A stretch of DNA of 54,513 bases from Oscillospiraceae bacterium (GTDB taxonomy: Bacteria > Bacillota > Clostridia > Oscillospirales > Ruminococcaceae). Below are positions 43,231 through 51,691 of this stretch, one piece after another. The translations under genes and the position numbers were made by a program. Positions within the stretch are counted from its first letter, which is position 1, and each line of letters starts with the position of its first letter. The notes under the pieces are model-generated. The model saw only the letters and a list, made by a program, of their open reading frames with translations. It searched no databases and was not told the DNA's origin. Where the stretch lies: assembly GCA_016295145.1 (NCBI GenBank), contig JAEDLR010000005.1:1-54513 (forward strand), read 5' to 3'.

Positions 43231-43349
43231 GGGGTTTTTCCATCTTTTTCCGTATTTTGTATGCCTGCACAAAATTACAGTACGATTTACAACTGCTTTG
43301 TGCAGTTTTCGTTGGCTTTTTCTCCACCATGATACGCTTTATTTGGAAT

Positions 43350-43413
43350 TTCATGATTTTTTCATTATCCGTTCATGAATATTTCATATTTGCGAGGAAT
43401 TTTATGATATACT
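43350..43413 (+). promoter_or_regulatory. Promoter of the second two-component operon with four TTCAT repeats
   Basis: TTCATG (43350-43355), TTCATT (43361-43366), TTCATG (43372-43377) and TTCATA (43383-43388) recur every 11 bp exactly, followed by TATACT (43408-43413). No proper -35 box is present. The layout is that of an activator of the OmpR/PhoB family, probably the product of the gene downstream. A further pair TTACAG/TTTACA with 11-bp spacing lies at 43275-43291. Confidence 0.65.
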
Positions 43414-43501
43414 ATATTATGAATAGCTGCATTTATTCTGCCAACAAGGCGGAGCTTTTTGAAAAAGTCACATGAAAATAAAACTGATGGGGGTAATGCT
43501 C

Positions 43502-44203
43502 ATGGCTATGAACAAAGTATTGATCGTGGATGATGACCGCAATATCTGTGAACTGCTGCGTGTTTATCTGGAAAAGGAGGGCTACTCCACCATTTTAGCA
43601 TATGACGGGGAAGAGGCGGTAGCAAAATTCAATATGTTGCGCCCCGATATCGTATTGCTGGATGTGATGCTGCCCGGAATAGACGGTTGGCAGGTCTGCC
43701 GTGAGATCCGAAAAAAATCCAATGCGCCCATTATTATGATTACTGCCAAATCCGAAACCTTTGATAAGGTATTGGGCCTGGGTCTGGGTGCTGACGACTA
43801 TATTGTCAAGCCCTTTGACACCAAGGAGGTCGTTGCCCGTATTGCTGCCGTATGCCGCCGCGTGGGTCAGATCCCCGTGGAGAGCGAGGTGCGCGAGGTG
43901 CAGTACGATAAGCTGTCTGTCAATATGACACGCTACGAACTGAAGGTGGACGGCAAGGTGATCAACACGCCGCCCAAGGAACTGGAACTGCTCTTTTGTC
44001 TGGCTTCGCACCCCAACCGCGTGTATACCCGTGACCAGCTTCTGGACGAGGTGTGGGGCTTCGAGTATTACGGCGATTCCCGTACGATTGATGTGCATAT
44101 TAAGCGTCTGCGTGAAAAGCTTGAGGGTGTTTCCGACCGCTGGGAACTGCGCACCATCTGGAGTGTGGGATACAAGTTTCAGGTGGCAGAGGGCGATGAG
44201 TAA
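43502..44203 (+). CDS. OmpR/PhoB-family response regulator
   Basis: A 233-residue regulator: receiver domain with D10-D12 acidic cluster, phosphoacceptor D54 in IVLLDVMLP and YIVKPF, then a winged helix with VWGFEYYGDSRTIDVHIKRLR. I took the ATG at 43502 because a GGGGGT site precedes it; further in-frame ATGs lie upstream and two codons downstream. It is the first gene of an RR-kinase-HtrA operon, 33 bp before the kinase. The repeats in its promoter suggest autoregulation. Confidence 0.95.
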   Translation: MAMNKVLIVDDDRNICELLRVYLEKEGYSTILAYDGEEAVAKFNMLRPDIVLLDVMLPGIDGWQVCREIRKKSNAPIIMITAKSETFDKVLGLGLGADDYIVKPFDTKEVVARIAAVCRRVGQIPVESEVREVQYDKLSVNMTRYELKVDGKVINTPPKELELLFCLASHPNRVYTRDQLLDEVWGFEYYGDSRTIDVHIKRLREKLEGVSDRWELRTIWSVGYKFQVAEGDE

Positions 44204-44236
44204 TCGCTGCGCTCACGGTGTACGGAGATTCCTGCT

Positions 44237-45715
44237 ATGCTGAAAAGTGTTTACAGCCGCATCTTTTACTTTTGCATCGTGTTTGTAATGTTTGCCTGCG
44301 CTGTTGCAGGCATCGCCGTAATGGAAAGCGCAAACCGCCGCTATGAGCAGGAAGTGCGGCAGGAGATTGAGGATTCTGCGCAGTTGCTGCTTTCCACCAT
44401 ACGCAATCGCTGTGTGGAAACCGACACATTGCCTCTGGGCGTGGTGCAAAGCGATTTGCAGAACTATACGCTGACATATAACATCGACTGCTATCTGTTC
44501 GATGCAGAGGGTGAATGTCTGGTGCGCTCCGATTTTGCCAACGGTGAGATCCGCCTGAACGAGACACTGCGGATGCGCGCCGATGCGGAGCCGTACTGTC
44601 AGTTTGGCGCAACTGCCGAGGGGCGAACGGAATCGACTGCACGCTATGTGGAATTTTTGGATATCGACGGCGACCGTTACTACTTGATGCTGATGTATCC
44701 CATTGCCAAACTGGAGGAGTTTTCACAGAATTTGCTGATTGTGCTGACCATTGCCGTGCTTGCCATCGGTCTGGTGGCAGCACCGTTGCTGTATCTCAAT
44801 ACCCGTCAGTTGCTCAAGCCTGTAACCCAGATCACCCACGCTGCCGAGGCATATGCCAAGGGCGATTTCTCGGTGCGGTTGCAGCCTCAGGGGGACGGGG
44901 AACTGGATTATCTTGCGGCAACCATGAACCGTATGGCGGAGTTTATCGACCGCAACGAGCGAAGCCGCAAAAGCTTCGTTTCCAATGTTTCCCATGAGCT
45001 GAGAACCCCCATGACGACCATCGGCGGCTTTGTGGACGGGATTCTGGATGGTGCCATACCGCCGGAGCGCAGCAAGGAATACCTGCAGGTAGTTTCTTCT
45101 GAGGTGCAGCGCATGACACGGTTGATTCACTCCATGCTGAACATCTCAAAGTTTGAGGAGGGCACGCTGACCCCCGATTTTCAGCGGCTGGAAGTGACGG
45201 ATCTGATGATCCGGACGCTGCTGCTGTTTGAACAGAAGGCGGAAGCCAAGCAGCTATCGGTGGAGGGACTGGATACCGCCGCACCCACTTACATCGAGGC
45301 GGACCGCGATCTGATGCAGCAGGTGTTCTATAACCTGACAGAGAATGCTATCAAATTTGTGAATGTGGGCGGTTCACTGTCACTGGCGGTGCATACCGAC
45401 GATACCCATGCGATCATTCGCCTGCGCAACACCGGAGAGGGCCTGACCGAAACCGAAATGGCACATATCTTTGAACGATTTTACAAGACCGATGCCTCCC
45501 GCGGCAAAGATACTACAGGCGTGGGGCTTGGCTTGTCTATTGTCAGCCGCATTGTGGCGCTGCACAGCGGCACCGTTACCGTGAAAAGTGTGCCCAATGA
45601 ATACACCGAATTTGTGCTGTCGCTGCCGTTGCAGCAGCCAAAATCCGCGCAACCAAAGGATGCGGCAGCGACATCCCCAAAAGCCAAGCAAGGAGAGGGT
45701 AATTCCCATGAATGA
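44237..45715 (+). CDS. Sensor histidine kinase (HAMP, HisKA, HATPase)
   Basis: A 492-residue kinase with membrane helices at about 7-29 and 164-186 flanking a sensor domain of about 135 residues, then HAMP, the phosphoacceptor H253 in VSNVSHELRTPMTT, and an ATPase with NLTENAIKF and GVGLGLSIV boxes. The C-terminus is extended by a short Ala/Lys/Ser-rich tail whose coding region contains the ribosome site of the protease gene; the two genes overlap by 8 bp. Cognate partner of the regulator upstream. The signal is unknown; the linked HtrA protease suggests envelope stress. Confidence 0.94.
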   Translation: MLKSVYSRIFYFCIVFVMFACAVAGIAVMESANRRYEQEVRQEIEDSAQLLLSTIRNRCVETDTLPLGVVQSDLQNYTLTYNIDCYLFDAEGECLVRSDFANGEIRLNETLRMRADAEPYCQFGATAEGRTESTARYVEFLDIDGDRYYLMLMYPIAKLEEFSQNLLIVLTIAVLAIGLVAAPLLYLNTRQLLKPVTQITHAAEAYAKGDFSVRLQPQGDGELDYLAATMNRMAEFIDRNERSRKSFVSNVSHELRTPMTTIGGFVDGILDGAIPPERSKEYLQVVSSEVQRMTRLIHSMLNISKFEEGTLTPDFQRLEVTDLMIRTLLLFEQKAEAKQLSVEGLDTAAPTYIEADRDLMQQVFYNLTENAIKFVNVGGSLSLAVHTDDTHAIIRLRNTGEGLTETEMAHIFERFYKTDASRGKDTTGVGLGLSIVSRIVALHSGTVTVKSVPNEYTEFVLSLPLQQPKSAQPKDAAATSPKAKQGEGNSHE

Positions 45716-47147
45716 GATACCGAACAATTTCAATGAGCAGGACGCTTCGACACCAGCCGAAGTACAGGATACTCCCGAGGTACAGGATACCCCCGAGGTG
45801 CAGGATACTCCCGAGATACAGGATACTCCCGAGGTACAGAATATTTCCGATGTGACGGAGATGCCTGCGACCAATCGTGCACCGTTTGTTGCTTCACAGC
45901 CTGCAATGGCGCAGGAGCAGCCACAGCCGCCGTTTCCGTATCAGCCGCAAGCGGATGGTGCCGCCGTTGCAACTGCAAAGCCTGACGCAAACGGCGTTTC
46001 CGTGGGGGCGAAAATCCTGCTTGTGCTGATGTTTTTGGCGATTGTGGGCTTCTGCGTGTTCTGCATTGTGTGGGATCTGAAAAAAGGTTCGCAATCGGGC
46101 GGATATCTTGCAGGGGAGATCGTGGAGGTACACATCGGGCAGCAGAGCAAGCCCAATACGGACCCCAATTATACCACCGCAGATGGCAGATACACCTTTG
46201 AGGGCATTGCTGCGACGGTCATGCCGAGCATTGCGCAGATCTATACCTACGAACATGGCGTGGTCACGGGTACAGGTTCAGGCATTGTGCTGACCAGGGA
46301 TGGCTATATCGCCACCAATGCTCATGTGGTAAAAGACGGTGATTCGTTCTCGATCACGCTGTATGATGATACCGTTTATGATGCGACCTGTGTGGGCTAT
46401 GATACCAAAACCGATATCGCCGTGATGAAAGTGGCGGCAACCGATTTGCAGCCTGCTGCCATCGGCAATTCCGATGAAGCGGTGCTGGGCGAGGAGGTCT
46501 GCGCACTGGGCTGTCCGGCAGGGTTTTCCGGCTCGATCTCTACAGGCATCATTTCGGGGCTGCACCGCAAGGTGCGTGCAGAAGCCGATACCTATGAAAT
46601 GGACTGCATTCAGACCGATGCTGCCATCAGCCCAGGCAATTCGGGCGGTGCACTGGTGAATCTCTATGGGCAGGTCATTGGTATCACATCGTCGAAGTAT
46701 GTTTCCAGCAGTATCTTTGACGCCGGCAGTTATGAGGGCCTGGGTTTTGCCATTACCATTAACGAGGCACTGCCGATTCTCAAGGATATCATTCAGAACG
46801 GGTATGTCAGCGGCAGAGTGCGCGTGGGCATTCAGTTTTACGATGCGTCCAGTGTTGCAGGAGCAACGGGTCTGGAGCTGCCTAAGGAATTGCAGGGCGT
46901 GGGCGTGTACATCACCGCCTTGGATAAGGACGCGCCGATTGCAGAAACGGCACTGGTTGCCGGTGATTTTATCGTAAAGATGAACGATGTGAAGATTTCG
47001 GATTATGATTCGTTGAACGAAGCACTGAAGGGCGTCAAAGCAAATGATACTGTCAGGGCAACCTGCGCACATATCAACGATGACGGAACGGTCAGATACT
47101 ATGATATTGCCTTTGCCGTACTAGCAGATACCTCGGGCAATTATTAA
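45708..47147 (+). CDS. HtrA/DegP-like membrane-anchored serine protease with PDZ domain
   Basis: A 480-residue protease. A disordered cytoplasmic N-terminus (1-100) contains DTPEVQ repeats; one membrane helix lies at 101-122. The trypsin-like domain has the full triad H206 (TNAHVV), D236 (KTDIAVM) and S312 (SPGNSGGAL), and a PDZ domain occupies about 390-475. HtrA proteases degrade misfolded exported proteins. It overlaps the kinase gene and has AAGGAGAGG upstream, so protease level is tied to that signalling system, as in CssRS-type circuits. Confidence 0.93.
   Translation: MNEIPNNFNEQDASTPAEVQDTPEVQDTPEVQDTPEIQDTPEVQNISDVTEMPATNRAPFVASQPAMAQEQPQPPFPYQPQADGAAVATAKPDANGVSVGAKILLVLMFLAIVGFCVFCIVWDLKKGSQSGGYLAGEIVEVHIGQQSKPNTDPNYTTADGRYTFEGIAATVMPSIAQIYTYEHGVVTGTGSGIVLTRDGYIATNAHVVKDGDSFSITLYDDTVYDATCVGYDTKTDIAVMKVAATDLQPAAIGNSDEAVLGEEVCALGCPAGFSGSISTGIISGLHRKVRAEADTYEMDCIQTDAAISPGNSGGALVNLYGQVIGITSSKYVSSSIFDAGSYEGLGFAITINEALPILKDIIQNGYVSGRVRVGIQFYDASSVAGATGLELPKELQGVGVYITALDKDAPIAETALVAGDFIVKMNDVKISDYDSLNEALKGVKANDTVRATCAHINDDGTVRYYDIAFAVLADTSGNY
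45762..45851 (+). repeat. Five 18-bp tandem repeats inside the HtrA gene
   Basis: Units of 18 bp (GTACAGGATACTCCCGAG type), four nearly identical and one diverged, encode repeated VQDTPE hexapeptides in the disordered N-terminal region. Copy number may vary between strains without breaking the frame. Confidence 0.9.
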
Positions 47148-47172
47148 GACAATGCTGCTTGCATATCAAAAT

Positions 47173-47208
47173 AGCCGCACAGAGGAGAGACCCCTTTGTG
47201 CGGCTTTG
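47173..47208. terminator. Bidirectional terminator between HtrA and DUF47 genes
   Basis: A 9-bp stem AGCCGCACA/TGTGCGGCT (47173-47181 with 47197-47205) with TTT on the plus strand and TATTTTG on the minus strand. Confidence 0.65.
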
Positions 47209-47236
47209 CGATTATATGCGTAATGCGTAGCGATGC

Positions 47237-47863
47237 TCAGGTGTTGCCAATGATGATTTGTTCAATGACATCGGCTGCGTGTTCGCAGAGGTCGCAGCAG
47301 TTTTCAAGGCTGTCAAGCACCTTATGGCTGCTGATGAGCGTTGCAGCATCGGTATTGTTGCCGGTAAACAGCGCGTGAATGGCATCGGTGTAAATGGCGT
47401 CCGCTTCGGCTTCGGCGTTGTTCATTTCAATGATGTGCGCCCGCAGCTGCTCAGGCTTTTTGAAGTTTTTCAGTTCGGCAACCGCAGCGTGCAGTGATTT
47501 CACGCAGGTGGTGACCAGTTTTGCAAAGGTATCTGTACCCTTGGGCAGCGTACGGATATTGTACATAGAAAAGTCCATGGTCACTTCGTCCAGCGCATCG
47601 GTCACATCGTCAATGATCTGCACAAGGCGCAGGATATCGTCTTGGTCGATGGGCGTGATGAACTCGGTGTAGAGCCGTTTGAGAATGTCATGATGCAGCA
47701 GATCTGCGTTGTGTTCAATGGTATGCATCTGCTGATGTACTGTATTGGTCTGAATGGCATCAAACTGCTCGATGGAATGTTCCAGCAGTTGGGCTGCCTG
47801 CACACAGAATGCTGCCTGCTCGGTCAGCAATGCAAAATAATCGTTTCGTTTTACCTTAGCCAT
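47237..47863 (-). CDS. DUF47/PhoU-like phosphate transport regulator
   Basis: A 208-residue helical protein of the DUF47 family (YkaA-like), distantly related to PhoU. The repeated acidic metal-binding motif is seen in HTIEHNADLLHHDIL and EMNNAEAEADAIY, and the RLVQIIDDVTDALDEV segment is typical. It is paired with the Pit transporter directly upstream; its ribosome site TAAGGAG includes the transporter stop codon. Probably controls phosphate flux through Pit. Confidence 0.9.
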   Translation of the reverse strand: MAKVKRNDYFALLTEQAAFCVQAAQLLEHSIEQFDAIQTNTVHQQMHTIEHNADLLHHDILKRLYTEFITPIDQDDILRLVQIIDDVTDALDEVTMDFSMYNIRTLPKGTDTFAKLVTTCVKSLHAAVAELKNFKKPEQLRAHIIEMNNAEAEADAIYTDAIHALFTGNNTDAATLISSHKVLDSLENCCDLCEHAADVIEQIIIGNT

Positions 47864-47875
47864 ATTGAATACTCC

Positions 47876-48925
47876 TTACGCGAACATAATCAGAAACAGC
47901 TTTGCCATGAGAAAACCCAGAATGCCGCATCCAGGGAAGGTGCAGACCCATGTGAGAACGAGATCTTTGACGACCGTCCAGTTGACATTGCTGATGCGCT
48001 TTGCCGCCCCGACGCCCATAATGGCAGTGGTCTTGGTATGGGTAGTGCTGACAGGAATACCCGTTACCGAGGAGATCAGCAGGCAGAGCGAGGAGGAGAG
48101 ATCTGCGGCAAAGCCCTGATAGGGCTTCAGCTTGACCATATCCATGCCCACGGATTTGATGATGCGGTAGCCGCCGATGGATGTTCCCAGGCCCATCACC
48201 AGCGAGCAGATTACCATTAGCCATATGGGAATATCAAAATCCGTTGCGCCCGCATTGCCGTTGGATAGCGCAGCGCCCAACAGAAAAATCGCCATGAATT
48301 TCTGACCGTCCTGCGCACCGTGCATAAACGCCATCGCCGCGCCGCCGGCGATCTGACCGCCGGAGAAGAATTTCTCGGTTTTCAGGCGGTTTTTGTCACG
48401 GCAGATGCCTGTGATGATCTTTGCCACAACGAATCCCATGAGAAAGCCCAGTGCGGTGGAGAGTACGATGCCCCATAACACCTTTCGCCACTCGGCGCCG
48501 TTGATGCCTTTCATGCTGTTTTGAATAGCAATGGCGGCGCCGGAAATACCTGCGATCAGTGCGTGGCTCTCACTGGTGGGGATGCCGAAATACCATGCGG
48601 CAGTTGCCCATATCACGATGGCTGCCATTGCCGCACACAGCGCAATGAGCGCGGTTTTGGGGTCGTTGCCAAAATCCACCATGTTGTAGATGGTGTAGGC
48701 GACCTTGCTGTTGATAGCCGACATGACGAACACACCGAGGAAGTTGAAAATGGCTGCCATGATGATCGCTTGGCGTACACCGATGGCTCTGGTGGAAACA
48801 CAGGTGGCAATGGCGTTGGGGGCATCCGTCCAGCCGTTGACCAGGATCACGCCGAGAATCAGCAGGGTAGAGGCAAGCAGCATGGGGTTATGCAGCAACT
48901 GGCTGAGAAAATCAAGCAGTGACAT
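47876..48925 (-). CDS. pit: Pit-family inorganic phosphate transporter
   Basis: A 349-residue low-affinity phosphate carrier with two repeated Pit signatures: VNGWTDAPNAIATCVSTRA near the start and the inverted copy GGAAMAFMHGAQDGQK. The C-terminal TGIPVSTTHTKTTAIMG is also characteristic. Ten or so membrane helices. I chose the ATG at 48923-48925 behind AAAGGAG; an ATG 14 codons earlier touches the -10 box and cannot be in the transcript. Co-transcribed with the DUF47 gene under the repeat-rich promoter upstream. Confidence 0.94.
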   Translation of the reverse strand: MSLLDFLSQLLHNPMLLASTLLILGVILVNGWTDAPNAIATCVSTRAIGVRQAIIMAAIFNFLGVFVMSAINSKVAYTIYNMVDFGNDPKTALIALCAAMAAIVIWATAAWYFGIPTSESHALIAGISGAAIAIQNSMKGINGAEWRKVLWGIVLSTALGFLMGFVVAKIITGICRDKNRLKTEKFFSGGQIAGGAAMAFMHGAQDGQKFMAIFLLGAALSNGNAGATDFDIPIWLMVICSLVMGLGTSIGGYRIIKSVGMDMVKLKPYQGFAADLSSSLCLLISSVTGIPVSTTHTKTTAIMGVGAAKRISNVNWTVVKDLVLTWVCTFPGCGILGFLMAKLFLIMFA

Positions 48926-48965
48926 ATTCTGCACAGTGCTCCTTTCCGATTCGGTTTTCGCCCTC

Positions 48966-49030
48966 ATTATAGCACGAAAGAAGTAAAAAAGCTGTAAAAA
49001 TCCGGTAAAGAATTGTTAAGGGCGTGTAAA
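48966..49030 (-). promoter_or_regulatory. Pit promoter with five PhoP-box-like repeats
   Basis: Read on the minus strand from 49030: TTTACA, TTAACA, TTACCG, TTACAG, TTACTT, each hexamer followed by exactly five bases (11-bp period), then nine bases to a perfect TATAAT (48966-48971). The consensus and spacing match the Gram-positive PhoP box, TT(A/T/C)A(C/T)A every 11 bp. It lies before a phosphate transporter, so control by phosphate starvation is likely. Confidence 0.8.
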
Positions 49031-49123
49031 TTCTGCATGGCAGACGGTGCATTGGACAGATACAAAAAAGGGGGCGTTGTGAAATTGCACAAAAAGAAAC
49101 GGCAATATTCTACCAAAAGGCAC

Positions 49124-49152
49124 TTGAAACTTCCGAAAAAATCATGTATAAT
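49124..49152 (+). promoter_or_regulatory. Promoter of the AraC-family gene
   Basis: TTGAAA (49124-49129), 17 bp, TATAAT (49147-49152), about 90 bases before the ATG. Confidence 0.8.
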
Positions 49153-49248
49153 AGATTTACAGCAAGAAAAACGCCGGATATCGGCGTTTGTGATTTTGCC
49201 AAAGCGTTTTTGCACAGTGCTTAATTGAAACGATCAAAGGAGGACGGT

Positions 49249-50112
49249 ATGTCCCAGACAGCAACGGAAACACACAGCAATCTATTGGATAACCGCGTCA
49301 TGAAAACGCCCAGTGCGGTGGCGCGGCGCACCTTTTTCTATCTGCAGGAGTGCGGCCATCTGCGCGCAAGCAGCAATCATCACACCAGCCGCCAGAATCT
49401 GCAATCGTTTTTGTTCGCCATTGTAATAGATGGCAAGGGCACGCTGGTGTACAACGGCCAGAGTATGCAGCTACAGGCAGGCGACTGTTTCTTTATTGAT
49501 TGCCGGGCACCGCATGTGTACCATTCGAATCCCAACGAGCCGTGGGAGCTGATGTGGGTGCATTTCAATGGCTGTACCACCGAGGAGTATTATAAGCTGT
49601 TTACCATGCAGATGCCTCCCGTGTTTCATCCCATCAGTCAGGCGAAGCTGATCGCCAATGTGCAGGAGCTGCTGCGCCTGAACGCCGAAACCTATGCGGA
49701 TACGGAGATCCTCACATCGGGGTTGCTTGCCAATTTGCTAACCATGCTGCTGACCGTCAACAGCATCAGCGAGGATGACGATACCGCGCTGCAGGCAAAA
49801 CTGAAGACGATTCTGGCATTTATCGACGCCAATTTTACCACCGATATCAGTCTGGATGATCTGTCGCACCGTTTCTATATCAGCAAATACTATCTTACGC
49901 GGGAATTTAAACGAGCCTACAGCGAAACGATTTTTCAGCATATCATCGGGCTGCGTATCAACTATGCAAAGCGTCTGCTGCGCTTTACGGACAAGTCAGT
50001 GGAGGAGATCTCTGCAATGTGCGGCTTTAACGACCAGAGCTATTTCTCCAAGCAGTTTAAAAAGGCAGAGGGCGTTACCTGCCTGGCGTTTCGCCGCCGT
50101 TGGCGTGACTGA
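49249..50112 (+). CDS. AraC-family transcriptional regulator with cupin sensor domain
   Basis: A 287-residue regulator. Residues about 30-150 form an AraC-type cupin (GKGTLVYNGQSMQLQAGDCFFIDCRAPH in parts, then WELMWVHFNG), a sugar-binding fold in many members. The C-terminal double helix-turn-helix has ISLDDLSHRFYISKYYLTREFK and the signature EEISAMCGFNDQSYFSKQFKK. GGAGG precedes the ATG. The regulated genes are unknown; the sugar transporter at 51.9 kb is a candidate but lies beyond three other genes. Confidence 0.92.
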   Translation: MSQTATETHSNLLDNRVMKTPSAVARRTFFYLQECGHLRASSNHHTSRQNLQSFLFAIVIDGKGTLVYNGQSMQLQAGDCFFIDCRAPHVYHSNPNEPWELMWVHFNGCTTEEYYKLFTMQMPPVFHPISQAKLIANVQELLRLNAETYADTEILTSGLLANLLTMLLTVNSISEDDDTALQAKLKTILAFIDANFTTDISLDDLSHRFYISKYYLTREFKRAYSETIFQHIIGLRINYAKRLLRFTDKSVEEISAMCGFNDQSYFSKQFKKAEGVTCLAFRRRWRD

Positions 50113-50369
50113 TGCCGGCACAGAACGCGGTTTCCTCTGGGCGCATTGGGCGGAGCGAAGTGAACGGTTGCCACGGTGTTGATTTTTCTCGGTTGGAGGC
50201 GATTTTGCCAAAGGCGGAGCTCATCGTGAATACCGTGCCCTGTCGTGTTCTGGGGGCGGAGCAGCTGGCACTGCTGCCTAAGGATATCCCCGTACTGGAT
50301 CTGGCTTCAAAGCCAGGCGGGGATGATGTCGCAGCCACGCCGCACAGCAGCCGTATTGTACGGAAGTGA
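50112..50369 (+). pseudogene. Remnant of dipicolinate synthase subunit A (dpaA/spoVFA)
   Basis: An 85-codon frame whose ATG overlaps the AraC stop. The first 25 or so codons look random, but LPKAELIVNTVPCRVL and LALLPKDIPVLDLASKPGG match the NAD-binding central part of dipicolinate synthase A (about 300 residues). Nothing of the rest of that protein is present, and the frame ends shortly after. It looks like a decaying fragment of a sporulation gene. Whether the 85-residue product is made is unknown. Confidence 0.65.
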
Positions 50370-50395
50370 AGGATAATCTATAAAGGTGTGACCTT

Positions 50396-51124
50396 ATGAA
50401 CCGATGCAAGGTATCAGCGGCGCAGCTTGTTCCGGGGGTTGCGCTCTCTCTACTGATTGTTGGGGTGCTGCTCTATGCCGCCGTGCATTACGATCGGCCG
50501 GCAGAATCGGAAGTGAATGTTAGCCACACTCTGACGGATTCTACACAGGCGACGCATACTGAATCCGAAACCACCAGCATCCTGTCTGTCACCACAACAT
50601 TGTGCTATGATCTGAATCTTGCAACCGCAGACGACCTCATGCGCGTAGATGGCATCGGGCCGGCATTGGCGAATAGGATTCTGAATGCCCGTACACAGCG
50701 GGGCGGATTTCAGCGGCGCAGTGACCTGCTTGTGGTCAACGGTGTTGGTGAGCGGCTGATGGAACGAATCATGGAAGAATTCTACATTGCAAACGAGCTG
50801 CCGCCCATTGTGACCGTTACAACAACAATGCCCGCCGCAACGGAAACCAAAATCACCGTTACAGCAGGCAGATATGACCTGAATCTTGTGACAAAGGAAG
50901 AACTGATGCGGATACCGGATATGACCGAGGCGCTGGCAGATGGTATTCTGGAGTTGCGCACCGTCATACAATACTATACGCATCTGTATGAGGTGCTGTA
51001 TGTGGACGGCATGAACGGCGCATATGTTGAAAATGTACTGGCAAATCACCTGTATGTAACATCGCAGACAACCACCGCTGCAACCACCGACACTCAGTTC
51101 ATACGCGATTCGGCGGCAGGGTAG
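50396..51124 (+). CDS. Membrane-anchored ComEA-like protein with two helix-hairpin-helix units
   Basis: A 242-residue protein: an N-terminal membrane helix at about 12-30, a Thr/Ser linker, then a classic ComEA domain (LNLATADDLMRVDGIGPALANRI and LLVVNGVGERLMERI, about 75-130). A second Thr-rich linker (TVTTTMPAATET) leads to a second, degenerate copy (LNLVTKEELMRIPDMTEALADGI, about 160-225) in which the GIGP hairpin is lost. ComEA binds incoming DNA and hands it to ComEC. The Thr-rich tail is typical of ruminococcal surface proteins. Its 3' end overlaps the convergent gene by 31 bp. Confidence 0.85.
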   Translation: MNRCKVSAAQLVPGVALSLLIVGVLLYAAVHYDRPAESEVNVSHTLTDSTQATHTESETTSILSVTTTLCYDLNLATADDLMRVDGIGPALANRILNARTQRGGFQRRSDLLVVNGVGERLMERIMEEFYIANELPPIVTVTTTMPAATETKITVTAGRYDLNLVTKEELMRIPDMTEALADGILELRTVIQYYTHLYEVLYVDGMNGAYVENVLANHLYVTSQTTTAATTDTQFIRDSAAG

Positions 51125-51417
51125 AATTTTTCACCCTCGATGCGGCCGTATTCCCATGCGTGTGCTTTGCTTTTGCGCACGGCTGCACCGCCTACAGGCA
51201 GATCGCACAGCAGAGCAAGGGAAGGATCATGCCCGCACAATTCGCCAATGCTGATCACCAGCGCGTCCTCATCGTTGTGGGAGCAGTTGCAGAGAAATTC
51301 CCACGCGTTATCGTCAAAGTGGTGGCAGACCGTGGTAACCGGTGCGCCTTCCTCCAGTACATGGATGCAGGTGAATACAAGCATATCGGGACGCTCATGG
51401 AAGGGATAATGTGGCAT
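51094..51417 (-). CDS. Unrecognised 107-residue protein
   Basis: I do not recognise a family with confidence. The protein starts at ATG 51415-51417 behind AAAGGAG, has no signal peptide or membrane helix, and is acidic with several His and Cys (VTTVCHHFDDNAWEFLCN). A CDLPVGGAAVRKS segment near the end recalls small DUF2185-like proteins, without certainty. It is convergent with, and overlaps, the ComEA-like gene. Ribosome site and codon pattern support that it is real. Confidence 0.6.
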   Translation of the reverse strand: MPHYPFHERPDMLVFTCIHVLEEGAPVTTVCHHFDDNAWEFLCNCSHNDEDALVISIGELCGHDPSLALLCDLPVGGAAVRKSKAHAWEYGRIEGEKFYPAAESRMN

Positions 51418-51640
51418 ATGCAAACTCCTTTCTCGTCAATATATGATATATCATACATGAAAAGCGCATAAAATGCAAGAAAAATCCGCAGATGGGCATG
51501 AATCCCGCCTGAATTTTCGTTACCGATTTGTAACCTTTTTGGGAGAAAATGCAATAAAATCCGCTTTTGAATTGTATGAAATAGACACAGAAACAAAAAT
51601 ACATTGAAAATCCTTGTATATAACTCACAAATATGGTGAC

Positions 51641-51685
51641 AATCCGGTTTTTCGGATTGACTTTTTGGGGCAATTCGTGTATATT
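51641..51685 (+). promoter_or_regulatory. Promoter of the sugar ABC operon with a candidate operator
   Basis: TTGACT (51657-51662), 17 bp, TATATT (51680-51685). The inverted repeat AATCCG/CGGATT (51641-51646, 51653-51658) touches the -35 box. The stretch 51418-51640 is AT-rich and shows no gene. Confidence 0.65.
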
Positions 51686-51691
51686 TGTAGT

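Noticed and set aside
45762..45851. Short regular repeats considered as a CRISPR array
   Set aside because: Units are contiguous with no spacers and keep the reading frame of HtrA.
51484..51640. Minus-strand open frame spanning the AT-rich gap before the sugar operon
   Set aside because: Composition is non-coding, no ribosome site, and it reads across the sugar-operon promoter.
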